From positions 16,042-50,789 of the forward strand of contig DJEG01000055.1 in assembly GCA_002431305.1 (NCBI GenBank): a stretch of DNA of 34,748 nt, given 5' to 3'. Position 1 is the first letter of the stretch, and each line of letters begins with the position of its first letter. The DNA is from Ruminococcaceae bacterium UBA5904 (GTDB lineage Bacteria > Bacillota > Clostridia > Oscillospirales > Acutalibacteraceae). Of the stretch, positions 1 through 7,022 are shown one piece after another. The position numbers and the translations under genes were made by a program. The notes under the pieces are model-generated. The model saw only the letters and a list, made by a program, of their open reading frames with translations. It was not told the DNA's origin and searched no databases.

Positions 1-12
1 CCGCCGTAATTG

Positions 13-1377
13 TTAATGAATTTTAAAGAATGAAAATTCGGGAACGTCTCTTGCCGAGGTGATTATTATTTTGATTTTTGAAGTTTTCCGCTTGCCGAGC
101 TTTACGATTTTTCTGGCTCCCACGGTCGTTCCGTACGCGCCGTAATCCGTTTGCCAGCCCTCTGTGTTGTCATAATACTTAACGGTGAAGCTTTCGACTC
201 TCTGTCCCTCGGCTGTATTTTCGCCGAAGTCGAGATATTTTACTGTCTTTTCTTCACCCATATCTATAATGATTTCGCGCTGCGTTTCACTGTTGTTATA
301 AGGCGAGACGGTTATTTCTGCGTTTTCGGCAATGTTGACGCCGAATTCCGAACTGATTTTATCGCCGAGTTCTTTCAGTCTCAAAACGTCCGTTTCGTCG
401 AATTTGCCGTTGGGCATCGGCGGAATGTTGAGAATAAACGACGTGTTGTTTCCTACGGAATTTATATATGTTTTAAAAAGTCTGTCGAGCGAATGGGGTT
501 TTTCCTCTGCGTGGTAGAACCAGCCGGGACGAATCGACATGTCGACCTCCGACGGGGCGAATACGAGACCTTTTGAGTACATTATATTGCTGACGGAGCC
601 TATGTTGTTGTCCGTGTTGTACATATAGTCAAGACTGCCTTCGTTTGCTAAAGGTCCCGCGCCCGTCTGTACCTTAGAAAATCCGCACAGCTCTACGGGG
701 ACGACCGACCACTCGGCATAGTGCGCGTCTCCGCTCTCGTTTCCGCACCAGCGGATAGGTCCTCTGTCGTTGAATATGGTTGCGTTGGGCTGATATTTGT
801 GAATAAGCTCAAAGTAACCCTCGAAGTCGTAGGTCTGTTTTTTGCCGTTTGCTCCCTCGCCGCACGCGCCGTCGAACCATACGTGGAAAACCTCGCCGTA
901 GTTCGTCAGAAGCTCGGTAAGCTGGGCTTTGTAATAGTCGTTGTATTCGTCAGTGCCGTAAAACTCGCTGTGTCTGTCCCAGGGGGAGAGATAAAATCCG
1001 AATTTAATCCCATGACGACGGCATGCGTCAGAAAATTCGCGTACGATATCGCCCCTGCCGTTTTTGTACGGACTGCTTTTCATTGAATGCGACGTATATT
1101 GAGTCTGCCATAGGCAGAATCCGTCGTGGTGCTTCGCCGTTATTACCGCACCTTTCATGCCCGCCGATTTAATAGCCTCGCACCACTGGTCACAGTCAAG
1201 TTCGGTCGGGTTGAATATTTCGGGCGATTCCTTTCCGTCCCCCCATTCGTTGAGCGTATATGTGTTCGGACTGAAATGAACAAACGCGTAAAAAGGGGTT
1301 TCGGTTATCAGTCTCAATTGATTTTTATCGGGCTTAACATGCGCCGCCTGTTTTAAGAATTCTTTTATATTATCCAT
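13..1377 (-). CDS. GH29 alpha-L-fucosidase
   Basis: This glycoside hydrolase of family 29 should remove terminal L-fucose from glycans by a retaining mechanism. The 454-residue protein has the typical N-terminal barrel features: the AFVHFSPNTY strand near residue 31, KHHDGFCLW near 82, FGFYLSPW near 126, and VWFDGA near 167, where the Asp (about 169) is the expected nucleophile. The last 90 residues look like the C-terminal beta-sandwich. I chose the ATG at 1377, which has GGAG six bases upstream; a TTG four codons further upstream overlaps that ribosome site and is unlikely. There is no signal peptide, so it is probably cytoplasmic and acts on imported fucosylated oligosaccharides. No fucose catabolism genes are adjacent. 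Its start lies just after the terminator of the upstream gene. Family assignment is confident; linkage specificity cannot be read from sequence. Confidence 0.9.
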   Translation of the reverse strand: MDNIKEFLKQAAHVKPDKNQLRLITETPFYAFVHFSPNTYTLNEWGDGKESPEIFNPTELDCDQWCEAIKSAGMKGAVITAKHHDGFCLWQTQYTSHSMKSSPYKNGRGDIVREFSDACRRHGIKFGFYLSPWDRHSEFYGTDEYNDYYKAQLTELLTNYGEVFHVWFDGACGEGANGKKQTYDFEGYFELIHKYQPNATIFNDRGPIRWCGNESGDAHYAEWSVVPVELCGFSKVQTGAGPLANEGSLDYMYNTDNNIGSVSNIMYSKGLVFAPSEVDMSIRPGWFYHAEEKPHSLDRLFKTYINSVGNNTSFILNIPPMPNGKFDETDVLRLKELGDKISSEFGVNIAENAEITVSPYNNSETQREIIIDMGEEKTVKYLDFGENTAEGQRVESFTVKYYDNTEGWQTDYGAYGTTVGARKIVKLGKRKTSKIKIIITSARDVPEFSFFKIH

Positions 1378-1386
1378 TATATTCTC

Positions 1387-1415
1387 CAAAAAAAGACAGG
1401 GTCAAACCGACCCTG
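1387..1415 (-). terminator. Intrinsic terminator of the CD1247-like gene
   Basis: A perfect 7-bp stem (CAGGGTC / GACCCTG, 1397-1403 with 1409-1415) with a 5-nt loop is followed on the minus strand by TC and eight Ts (1394-1387). It lies 27 nt after the stop of the acidic protein gene. Its T tract touches the ribosome site of the fucosidase gene, so that gene needs either read-through or an unseen promoter. Confidence 0.85.
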
Positions 1416-1442
1416 CCCTCTTGTCCATTTTACTTATTGCGA

Positions 1443-1931
1443 TTATTCGTCGTCCTCGTCCTCGTCAACGATTTCGATTTCGTCGATAACGTTTCCGCAT
1501 TTGGGGCATACAAGCTCCGCATCCTCGTTGTCAAGAACATCCTCGCCGAATCTGAAAACTTCTCCGCACTCGGGACACTCGATTTCATAAACATCCTCGC
1601 CGTCGTCATCGTCGTCATCGTCGTAAATATCGCATCCCTCACAAGGGTCACAGTCTCCGCAGGGATCGCAGTCTCCGCAGGGCGAATCGTCGTCGTAAAG
1701 AATCGTCTCAACGTCGGAAAGATCCTCGTCGATAGCGTCAATAGCATCGGAGAGCTCGTCGACCGCGCTTTCGAGAACGGTAAGCTCGTCGTCCGCATCG
1801 GAAACTGTTAACGCCATGTCGTCGAGAACATCGATAATGGCGTTGATTATCTTTGTTTCTTTCTTGTCCGCGTCAAGCTCAAGTCCCTCTGCAAGACCTT
1901 TGAGGTATGCGGTTTTTTCCGTAAGTGTCAT
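1443..1931 (-). CDS. CD1247-type acidic, Cys-rich zinc-ribbon protein
   Basis: The function of this 162-residue protein is unknown. It resembles the clostridial proteins annotated as 'CD1247 N-terminal domain-containing'. The N-terminal 75 residues form a charged helical region (MTLTEKTAYLKGLAEGLELD onward). Residues about 83-97 form a short Cys-Asp repeat with period 6 (CGDCDP twice, then CEGCD), followed by a run of seven Asp. A zinc ribbon with two CPxCG pairs (CPECG, CPKCG) and a very acidic tail complete the protein. The ATG has AGGAGG upstream. It follows efp, an order I recall from Oscillospirales genomes. Metal binding is likely from the paired cysteines but is inferred. Its own terminator follows. 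Confidence 0.8.
   Translation of the reverse strand: MTLTEKTAYLKGLAEGLELDADKKETKIINAIIDVLDDMALTVSDADDELTVLESAVDELSDAIDAIDEDLSDVETILYDDDSPCGDCDPCGDCDPCEGCDIYDDDDDDDGEDVYEIECPECGEVFRFGEDVLDNEDAELVCPKCGNVIDEIEIVDEDEDDE
1651..1682. repeat. 18-bp tandem repeat encoding the Cys-Asp repeat
   Basis: The 14-mer CAGTCTCCGCAGGG occurs at 1651-1664 and again at 1669-1682, giving an 18-bp period (six codons) in frame with the CGDCDP repeat. Repeat number could change without shifting the frame. Confidence 0.75.
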
Positions 1932-2008
1932 AATAAGTTCCTCCTGTTCCTCCCGTATATATGGGGAAATGAATATATTAATAAGAGAAAAAGTTGTGTA
2001 ATTTGTTT

Positions 2009-2044
2009 AAAAAATGCCGAAACATTTTAATATAGTGTTTCGGC
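2009..2044 (-). terminator. Intrinsic terminator of efp
   Basis: The 8-bp arms GCCGAAAC (2016-2023) and GTTTCGGC (2037-2044) pair perfectly, with a 13-nt loop. On the minus strand they are followed by A and six Ts. This sits 16 nt downstream of the efp stop and upstream of the CD1247-like gene, which therefore probably has its own weak promoter in 1935-2008. Confidence 0.85.
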
Positions 2045-2059
2045 AGATTTTTAAAATTC

Positions 2060-2617
2060 TTATGCTCTGGACATGTACTCGCCGGTTCTCGTATCGACCT
2101 GAATCATTTCACCCTCGTTGATGAAAAGGGGAACCTTGATTTCAACGCCTGTTTCGAGCGTAGCGGGTTTAAGAGTGTTTGTGGCGGTATCGCCCTTGAA
2201 TCCGGGGTCGGTCTTTGTAACCTCAAGAGTTACGAAGTTGGGGGGCTCTACGCCGAAAACCTTGCCTTTATAGGAGAGAATACGGCATACCATGTTTTCC
2301 TTAACGAACTTGAAGTTGTCGCTTAAATCGGACTCGTTGATGGGGATGAGCTCGTAGGTCTCGGGATCCATGAAGTAGTAAAGGTCGCCGTCGGAGTAGG
2401 AATACTCCATTTCTTTTCTCTCAATAAAAGCGGTGGGGAACTTGTCTGTGGGGTTGAAAGTTCTTTCAACAACAGCTCCGCCGATAACGTCTTTTATCTT
2501 GGTGCGGACGAATGCCGCGCCCTTACCGGGCTTAACATGCTGGAATTCGATGATCTGATAAACGTTGCCTTCCATTTCGAAAGTAACGCCGTTTCTGAAG
2601 TCACCTGCTGATACCAT
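2060..2617 (-). CDS. efp: Translation elongation factor P
   Basis: EF-P binds stalled ribosomes between the P and E sites and restores peptide bond formation at polyproline stretches. The 185-residue length is typical. The N-terminal KOW-like domain includes [10 protein letters not shown] and the loop [14 protein letters not shown], whose tip Lys (about 32) is the residue modified in some lineages. Two OB-fold domains follow ([14 protein letters not shown], the central IPINESDL region, and the C-terminal TGEYMSRA). The ATG has GGAGG eleven nucleotides upstream. Its own promoter and terminator are visible, so it is probably monocistronic, although it lies directly after the aminopeptidase gene. 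Confidence 0.97.
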   Translation of the reverse strand: MVSAGDFRNGVTFEMEGNVYQIIEFQHVKPGKGAAFVRTKIKDVIGGAVVERTFNPTDKFPTAFIERKEMEYSYSDGDLYYFMDPETYELIPINESDLSDNFKFVKENMVCRILSYKGKVFGVEPPNFVTLEVTKTDPGFKGDTATNTLKPATLETGVEIKVPLFINEGEMIQVDTRTGEYMSRA

Positions 2618-2654
2618 AAGTAATTTTCCTCCAAATATTATAACTTACTATTAT

Positions 2655-2683
2655 AATATAATATATTTCTCTGCGTATTTCAA
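2655..2683 (-). promoter_or_regulatory. Probable efp promoter
   Basis: On the minus strand TTGAAA (2683-2678) and TATATT (2660-2655) are separated by 17 nt, a good sigma-A-type match located 38 nt before the efp start. A second TATAAT-like hexamer overlaps just downstream. Confidence 0.6.
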
Positions 2684-2697
2684 GAGATTTTTTAATT

Positions 2698-3774
2698 TTA
2701 ACGTAAAATAATGAGTTCTTTGGGCGAAGACGCGAGATCAATGTTTCCGTTTTCGGTTACAAGGAGCATATCCTCTATTCGTACGCCGAACTGTCCGGAA
2801 ATGTAAATGCCGGGTTCGTCGGTTATGATATTGCCCGCGTTTAAAACCGCGTCCGAGCGGGGGCTTACGAACGGGTATTCGTGAATTTCGATTCCGACTC
2901 CGTGTCCCGTGCCGTGTCCGAAGCAGTCCGCATATCCCGCGTTTTTAATAACGTCCCTCGCGGCAGCGTCCGCCTCTCTGCACGTAACGCCCGCCTTTAC
3001 GTTATTTAATACGGCATTGTGCGCGGAAAGTACAATGTTATATACTTCTCTCTGCTTTTCGCTGATATTACCGACTGCGACGGTTCTCGTCATGTCGGAA
3101 TGATATCCGTTTACGACCGCTCCGAAGTCGAACGTTACGAAATCGCCCGATTTGATAACGTTTTCGTCGGGAACGCCGTGAGGCATTGACGTTTTTTTGC
3201 CCGCGACGGCAATGGTGTCGAACGAAAGAGCCTCAGCGCCGTGCGATAGCATGTAGAAATCGAGTTCTAACTGAACCTGTTTTTCCGTCATTCCCGGTTT
3301 CATGAAGTCAATAATGTGCAAAAATGCGTCCTCGGCTATCGACTGCGCCTGTTTTATATAATTCACTTCACGCTCTGTCTTAACGCTTCTCAGCGCATTT
3401 ATAATTGTATCGAGTCTGCCGTCGGAAATGAATTCGAATTCTTTAAGCTGTTCGTTTTTTGTTAAATTGTTAAAACGGACGAGAGTCATTCGGCTTTCTT
3501 CGACAGCGATGTTTTTTACGTTGTTCCTTTTAAAAAGCTCGTGAAGCTGTTTATACTGCTCTTTGCCCTCTTTTACTTCACAGCAGCCTATCGAGTTCTT
3601 CGCCGCCTCGATATAGCGGGAATCGGTGTGGAAAACGCACTCGTCCCGGCATACGGCGAGAACTCCGTCAGACGCGGGAAACGACGTGAAATACCGTCTG
3701 TTTTCCTCGGAAAGTATTATCGCCGCGTCGATTGAGTTCTCTTTCATAAGAGACTGCAAAACGTCAATATTCAT
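2698..3774 (-). CDS. M24B metallopeptidase (Xaa-Pro aminopeptidase type)
   Basis: This 358-residue dinuclear-metal peptidase should release N-terminal residues preceding proline in the cytoplasm. The N-terminal creatinase-like domain covers about residues 1-125 and the pita-bread catalytic domain the rest. The metal ligands of the family are visible: Asp in VTFDFGA, Asp in HSDMTRT, His in GTGHGVGIEIHEYP, Glu in DEPGIY and Glu in VRIEDM. The start overlaps the end of the upstream phosphatase gene by 11 nt, with GAGAGG upstream, so the two are translationally coupled. Xaa-Pro aminopeptidase versus Xaa-Pro dipeptidase cannot be decided from sequence; the length and neighbouring efp favour the former. 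Confidence 0.9.
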   Translation of the reverse strand: MNIDVLQSLMKENSIDAAIILSEENRRYFTSFPASDGVLAVCRDECVFHTDSRYIEAAKNSIGCCEVKEGKEQYKQLHELFKRNNVKNIAVEESRMTLVRFNNLTKNEQLKEFEFISDGRLDTIINALRSVKTEREVNYIKQAQSIAEDAFLHIIDFMKPGMTEKQVQLELDFYMLSHGAEALSFDTIAVAGKKTSMPHGVPDENVIKSGDFVTFDFGAVVNGYHSDMTRTVAVGNISEKQREVYNIVLSAHNAVLNNVKAGVTCREADAAARDVIKNAGYADCFGHGTGHGVGIEIHEYPFVSPRSDAVLNAGNIITDEPGIYISGQFGVRIEDMLLVTENGNIDLASSPKELIILR

Positions 3775-4294
3775 CGTTAAGACCTCTCATCTTAGGGTAT
3801 TCGTCCTTATATAATTCTATAAATTCGCGTTCCTTTTCGCGCCGTCTTCTGAATTTTGAAGCGAAAAGTATCTCGGGCGCGGTCGGGTCTACTTTAATTG
3901 ATACGACGCCCGCCCTGTTCGCCGCCGCGATATCGTAAAAAAGCTGGTCGCCGATAAACGCGAATTTATCGGGAGAAACGCCCGTATAATTTAATCCCGC
4001 GAGGATTTTTTTCGGGGACGGTTTTCTTGCGAGGGCGAAACATTTTATTGAGAACTCACGGCCTATGATTTTTGCGCGCAGATTGTTCGTGTTTGAAATA
4101 ATGACAAGCTTTAATCCTGCGTCTTTGAGCGATTTAAGCCACTCATTAATGCCCGGCAGGGGAGTGAACGTCATGTCAAACACCGTAGTGTTGTCAAGGT
4201 CTATCCCGACAGCCTCAATGCCTATTGATTTTAAAAACTTCGGGGTAATATCCGCCGCTCTGTAAAAATAATAATTCGGGATTGCTTCGTTCAT
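3764..4294 (-). CDS. YqeG-family HAD-IIIA phosphatase
   Basis: This 176-residue haloacid dehalogenase superfamily member has motif I DLDNTTVFD near residue 33 (nucleophile and acid Asp), motif II VIISNTN near 63, Lys in the ARKPSPKKIL region near 89, and motif IV FIGDQLFYDIAAA near 113. These match YqeG / PGP-phosphatase-like proteins, suggesting hydrolysis of a phosphomonoester. The substrate is uncertain; relatives include phosphatidylglycerophosphate phosphatases. AAGGAG lies before the ATG. It is the first gene of a two-gene unit with the aminopeptidase and lies after the rpsU terminator. Confidence 0.88.
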   Translation of the reverse strand: MNEAIPNYYFYRAADITPKFLKSIGIEAVGIDLDNTTVFDMTFTPLPGINEWLKSLKDAGLKLVIISNTNNLRAKIIGREFSIKCFALARKPSPKKILAGLNYTGVSPDKFAFIGDQLFYDIAAANRAGVVSIKVDPTAPEILFASKFRRRREKEREFIELYKDEYPKMRGLNDEY

Positions 4295-4325
4295 ATAAAA
4301 GGCATTCTCCTTAAAATATACGGGT

Positions 4326-4356
4326 AAAAAATTACGGGCTTCATAACCGAAGCCCG
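4326..4356 (-). terminator. Intrinsic terminator of rpsU
   Basis: A perfect 8-bp stem CGGGCTTC / GAAGCCCG (4335-4342 with 4349-4356) with a 6-nt loop is followed on the minus strand by TA and ATTTTTT-like sequence. It lies 14 nt after the rpsU stop. Confidence 0.88.
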
Positions 4357-4369
4357 CACTGCATGAACA

Positions 4370-4546
4370 TTATTTGTATTTACGCTTACGGGCAGCCTCC
4401 GACTTTTTCTTTCTCTTTACAGAAGGCTTCTCGTAGTGCTCTCTCTTACGAACTTCCTGGATAACTCCGTCACGCGAAGTCTGACGCTTAAAACGTCTGA
4501 GAGCGCTGTCCAATGATTCATTTTCTTTTACCTTAATCTGGCTCAC
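4370..4546 (-). CDS. rpsU: 30S ribosomal protein S21
   Basis: Reading the minus strand from the GTG at 4546 gives a 58-residue protein beginning [20 protein letters not shown] and ending [10 protein letters not shown], a full-length bS21. It contains the family block RRFKRQ, then [12 protein letters not shown] and a highly basic tail. The start codon is GTG, preceded by GGAGGGAATACA, so the ribosome site is strong. bS21 contacts the anti-Shine-Dalgarno region of 16S rRNA and assists initiation. It has a strong promoter about 90 nt upstream and a terminator just after it, so it is monocistronic. Confidence 0.97.
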   Translation of the reverse strand: MSQIKVKENESLDSALRRFKRQTSRDGVIQEVRKREHYEKPSVKRKKKSEAARKRKYK

Positions 4547-4632
4547 TGTATTCCCTCCCTCCGCATTTTACCGCAGGGGTATTCACAATTTATACAGCGT
4601 TATGTCGTAAAAACGTTCGCTGATACCTTGAC

Positions 4633-4661
4633 ATTATATAGCATAGGTGCAATTATGTCAA
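4633..4661 (-). promoter_or_regulatory. Consensus promoter of rpsU
   Basis: On the minus strand TTGACA (4661-4656) and TATAAT (4638-4633) are separated by exactly 17 nt, a perfect sigma-A match. The promoter is framed by the inverted repeat CTTGACAT (4627-4634) / ATGTCAAG (4655-4662), which could be an operator or coincidence. The expected untranslated leader is about 80 nt. Confidence 0.85.
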
Positions 4662-4740
4662 GAGAAAATTTTGTGTTTTTTATTTCTTTCGTGTTTTTTC
4701 GGAGTTTTTCTAAAGAGAGAACATCATGCCCGTATTTGAT

Positions 4741-5268
4741 TTAAGCCTCTTTTGTCTGAGAGCATTTTGTGTTGAAAAGTGATTCCGCCTCGTTATATGT
4801 AATGCCGAAAATATACGCTATGTCACCGAATACGGTCTTTTTTATGTCGTTTATAAGGATATCGTCGGCTGAGCGGGGGCTCTTGCCCGCCTTAATTCGT
4901 TTGTTTCTGTTTGAAAGCATGCCGAACAGAATGTATATCGCGGTTTCGCACGTGCCGGAATTGAGCATCTCTCTGAACCTTCCGTTGCGCTCGGACTCGT
5001 CGTTTATCCATACTTCGGATACTCTCTCGGGGTGGTCGAGTGCGTCGGCTATGTTTCCGCGTTCCGGGACGGGACCTATTCTCGCAATGAGCGTGCCGTT
5101 ATCCGCCGGGACGTATATTTTACTTCCCCTTTCGCCGACGGGGGAGAGTACAAAATAATCCTCATTTTTTCCCGAGAATTTACGGCGGAGTCTGTCAGAA
5201 ACCACACATATCCCGTTTGCGCCGTACCGTACGGCATCGCCGATATTGAACCGAATTGTATTATCCAT
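4741..5268 (-). CDS. CarD/CdnL-family transcription regulator
   Basis: This 175-residue protein has an N-terminal RNA-polymerase-interacting domain of the CarD_CdnL_TRCF type: FNIGDAVRYGANGICVV, then the DYFVLSP and SKIYVPADN strands, within residues 5-60. The remaining helical part (about 75-175) matches the DNA-contacting domain of the family in layout. Such proteins bind the RNA polymerase beta subunit and stabilise open complexes. The ATG at 5268 has GGAGG nine nucleotides upstream. It stands alone between rpsU and a divergent intergenic region, and no clear terminator was found after it. Confidence 0.85.
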   Translation of the reverse strand: MDNTIRFNIGDAVRYGANGICVVSDRLRRKFSGKNEDYFVLSPVGERGSKIYVPADNGTLIARIGPVPERGNIADALDHPERVSEVWINDESERNGRFREMLNSGTCETAIYILFGMLSNRNKRIKAGKSPRSADDILINDIKKTVFGDIAYIFGITYNEAESLFNTKCSQTKEA

Positions 5269-5300
5269 TTCTTCCGACCTCCGATTTGTTCGATGTATAC

Positions 5301-5309
5301 ATTATATCA
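5301..5309 (-). promoter_or_regulatory. Extended -10 promoter of the CarD-family gene
   Basis: On the minus strand the sequence reads TGATATAAT: a perfect TATAAT (5306-5301) preceded by TG at the extended -10 position. It lies 32 nt before the start codon. No good -35 is seen at 16-18 nt. Confidence 0.6.
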
Positions 5310-5585
5310 CATTTTTAATTTAATTTATATAGACAAAACGTACAAACTTGGGGCTTCGGCGAAACGCATTCTTTTGTGAAAAACCGCAATATAATATGTA
5401 TGTAATAATTCATTTAAGTTTGTGATTTATTCATAATCAGATATATTTTTCATAAGTTTGCACAATTGAACGTTCCAAAATCTTACCTTTTTCAAATTAA
5501 AATGTGTAAAACATACAAAAAGCGTTCTTATATGCCGATACCCTTTAAGCAAGCAAACAAAAATAGAATTAAACGGCTGTTTTCA

Positions 5586-5614
5586 TTGCATTTCGTATAT
5601 GTTTGTGATAAAAT
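5586..5614 (+). promoter_or_regulatory. Probable promoter of the malate/fumarate locus
   Basis: TTGCAT (5586-5591) and TAAAAT (5609-5614) are separated by 17 nt. Transcription would start near 5621, leaving a leader of about 56 nt. The -10 box lies inside a Rex-like operator. An alternative TTGACG (5630-5635) with TATTAT (5652-5657) would start inside the ribosome site and is less likely. Confidence 0.55.
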
Positions 5615-5620
5615 TAACAA
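5603..5620. promoter_or_regulatory. Rex-operator-like palindrome
   Basis: TTGTGATAAAATTAACAA matches the clostridial Rex consensus TTGTTAANNNNTTAACAA at 12 of 14 defined positions. One mismatch (G at position 5) is the base used in the TTGTGAA variant of other Gram-positive bacteria. The right half is perfect. It covers the -10 box, as expected for repression. Rex is an NADH-sensing repressor that typically controls fermentative NADH-oxidising genes, which fits the genes downstream. No rex gene is in the window. Confidence 0.6.
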
Positions 5621-5676
5621 TGAAAAAGGTTGACGATTTATAAACCTGAATTATTATTTTAGGAAGGTGCTTTAAA

Positions 5677-6789
5677 ATGGCAAAGTGTATCGTAGGCTGG
5701 AAGCTTCTCCACGATTTTATGGTAGATGCTTTTAATGGTGTCGGCGTGCCCAGAGAGGACTGTGAAACTGTCGTCGATGTAATTCTCGAATCGGACAGAC
5801 GCGGTATCGAATCGCACGGCTGCAATCGTTTCAAACCCATTTACATTGACAGAATCGAGGCTGGAATTCAGAATCCTGTTACGAATTTTGAAATCGTAAA
5901 GGAAACCGAGACAACGGCTGTTGTCGACGGTCACGACGGTATGGGTCAGGTCATCGGACACAAGGCGATGCAGATGGCTATAGACAAGGCTAAGAAATAC
6001 GGTATGGGTATGGTTGCGGTTCGTAATTCGTGCCACTACGGAATCGCGGGTTACTATGCAACCATGGCTACTAAAGCCGGATGTATCGGTATCACCGGTA
6101 CAAACGCGCGTCCCTCCGTTGCGCCCACATTCGGCGTTGAGGGTATGTTCGGAACCAATCCTCTTACCATCGGTATTCCCACCGACGAGGATTTCGATTT
6201 CCTTATCGACTGTGCGACTTCGATCACACAGAACGGCAAAATCGAGTATTATGCAAGAATCAACGAGCCGGTTCATCCCGGTACGATTATCGACATCAAC
6301 GGCAACCCCGTTTCGGGCGACGCAGGCGCCGCGCTTAAGAAGATCAGACAGGGAACTGCGGCTCTTACCACCCTCGGCGGTATCGGCGAGGCTCTCGGCG
6401 GATACAAGGGCTACGGCTACGCAATGGTCGTAGAGCTTCTCTCGGCTGTTCTTCAGGACGGCAATTACGGAAAGGCTCTCAACGGCAAGGATGAGAACGG
6501 CAAACTCGTTCCCTATCATCTCGGTCACTTCTTTATTGCAATCGACACCGACCATTTCCTCGGTCAGGAGCTTACGAGAAAGAAAGCCGGAGAAATCATC
6601 AGAAGCGTTCGTAATTCAAAGAAGGCTCCCGGACAGGAGCGTATTTACACCGCCGGTGAAAAAGAATGGGAAGTATGGCTCAGACGTAAGGACAGCGGAG
6701 TACCCATCAACGACTCCGTTCAGGCAGAGATGATTAAGGTACGCGATCAGCTCGGACTTACCCAGTATAAGTTCCCGTTTGAGGATTGA
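5677..6789 (+). CDS. LDH2-family malate/L-lactate dehydrogenase
   Basis: This 370-residue NAD(P)-dependent 2-hydroxyacid dehydrogenase belongs to the LDH2/MDG2 (type 2 malate/lactate dehydrogenase) family, not the Rossmann-type MDH. Family features are SDRRGIESHGCNRF (residues 39-52), VDGHDGMGQ (83-91), the catalytic-His segment VRNSCHYGIAGYY (His about 120), and GTNARPSVAPTFGVEGMFGTNPL (141-163). Substrate is ambiguous within the family (malate, lactate, sulfolactate, ureidoglycolate), but the following fumarase and fumarate reductase strongly suggest oxaloacetate to malate using NADH. Length is normal for the family. Start: AGGAAGGTG upstream of the ATG. It is the first gene of the C4-dicarboxylate locus and carries a promoter with a Rex-like site. 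Confidence 0.87.
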   Translation: MAKCIVGWKLLHDFMVDAFNGVGVPREDCETVVDVILESDRRGIESHGCNRFKPIYIDRIEAGIQNPVTNFEIVKETETTAVVDGHDGMGQVIGHKAMQMAIDKAKKYGMGMVAVRNSCHYGIAGYYATMATKAGCIGITGTNARPSVAPTFGVEGMFGTNPLTIGIPTDEDFDFLIDCATSITQNGKIEYYARINEPVHPGTIIDINGNPVSGDAGAALKKIRQGTAALTTLGGIGEALGGYKGYGYAMVVELLSAVLQDGNYGKALNGKDENGKLVPYHLGHFFIAIDTDHFLGQELTRKKAGEIIRSVRNSKKAPGQERIYTAGEKEWEVWLRRKDSGVPINDSVQAEMIKVRDQLGLTQYKFPFED

Positions 6790-7022
6790 TAAATAATTGA
6801 TACGTTACGATCCGGGGTGTAAATGCGCCCCGGATCGGACGCGGGATATTTGCCGAAGAGAGGCGCGCATACCCGCCGTGTTATTATAATGTTTTTTTAT
6901 AAAAGGGCGTATTGTGCCCGGCTCCCTTCGGCAAACAGGCAAAATTTCGGCTTAAAAATGAAGCCGGATTTTACTATATTAATAAATATTTTAATTATAT
7001 AACGGAAGAAAGGATCTTCATC
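6790..7022. other. Structured 233-nt gap between malate dehydrogenase and fumarase genes
   Basis: Three inverted repeats occur. The first is a 9-bp stem GATCCGGGG / CCCCGGATC (6809-6817 with 6828-6836) without a T tract. The second is a long-range stem TTTGCCGAAG / CTTCGGCAAA (6849-6858 with 6926-6935), extendable to 14 positions with one mismatch and enclosing a T7 run and a smaller GGGC/GCCC hairpin. The third is TTCGGCTT / AAGCCGGA (6946-6953 with 6961-6968) followed by TTTTAC, a weak terminator-like hairpin. A TATAAT (6885-6890) lies inside the second structure but lacks a good -35. The gap may attenuate or process the transcript before fumC. No known RNA family was recognised. Confidence 0.5.

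Larger units (their letters stand above)
5269..5676. other. 408-nt divergent intergenic regulatory region
   Basis: This AT-rich stretch lies between the CarD-family gene (minus) and the malate dehydrogenase gene (plus). It holds an extended -10 promoter for the left gene near 5301-5309, and a promoter plus Rex-like operator for the right gene at 5586-5620. A weaker Rex-like palindrome is TTGTGAT-TTA-TTCATAA at 5420-5436, with a 3-nt instead of 4-nt centre. I see no convincing riboswitch, small RNA or short gene in 5310-5580. Confidence 0.6.

Noticed and set aside
5310..5580. Riboswitch or small RNA in the divergent gap
   Set aside because: AT-rich sequence with only short, non-nested complementarities; no family core or terminator recognised.
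5630..5657. TTGACG/TATTAT as the main promoter of the malate dehydrogenase gene
   Set aside because: The start would fall inside the ribosome site, leaving almost no leader; the 5586-5614 promoter is better placed.
5659..6555. 298-codon minus-strand open frame across the malate dehydrogenase gene
   Set aside because: It is antisense to a clear LDH2-family gene, has no ribosome site or recognisable domain, and results from codon bias.
6912..7022. 37-residue N-terminal extension of fumarase
   Set aside because: It covers intergenic hairpins, has no ribosome site and no family similarity; the ATG at 7023 has GAAAGGA upstream and gives the standard fumarase N-terminus.
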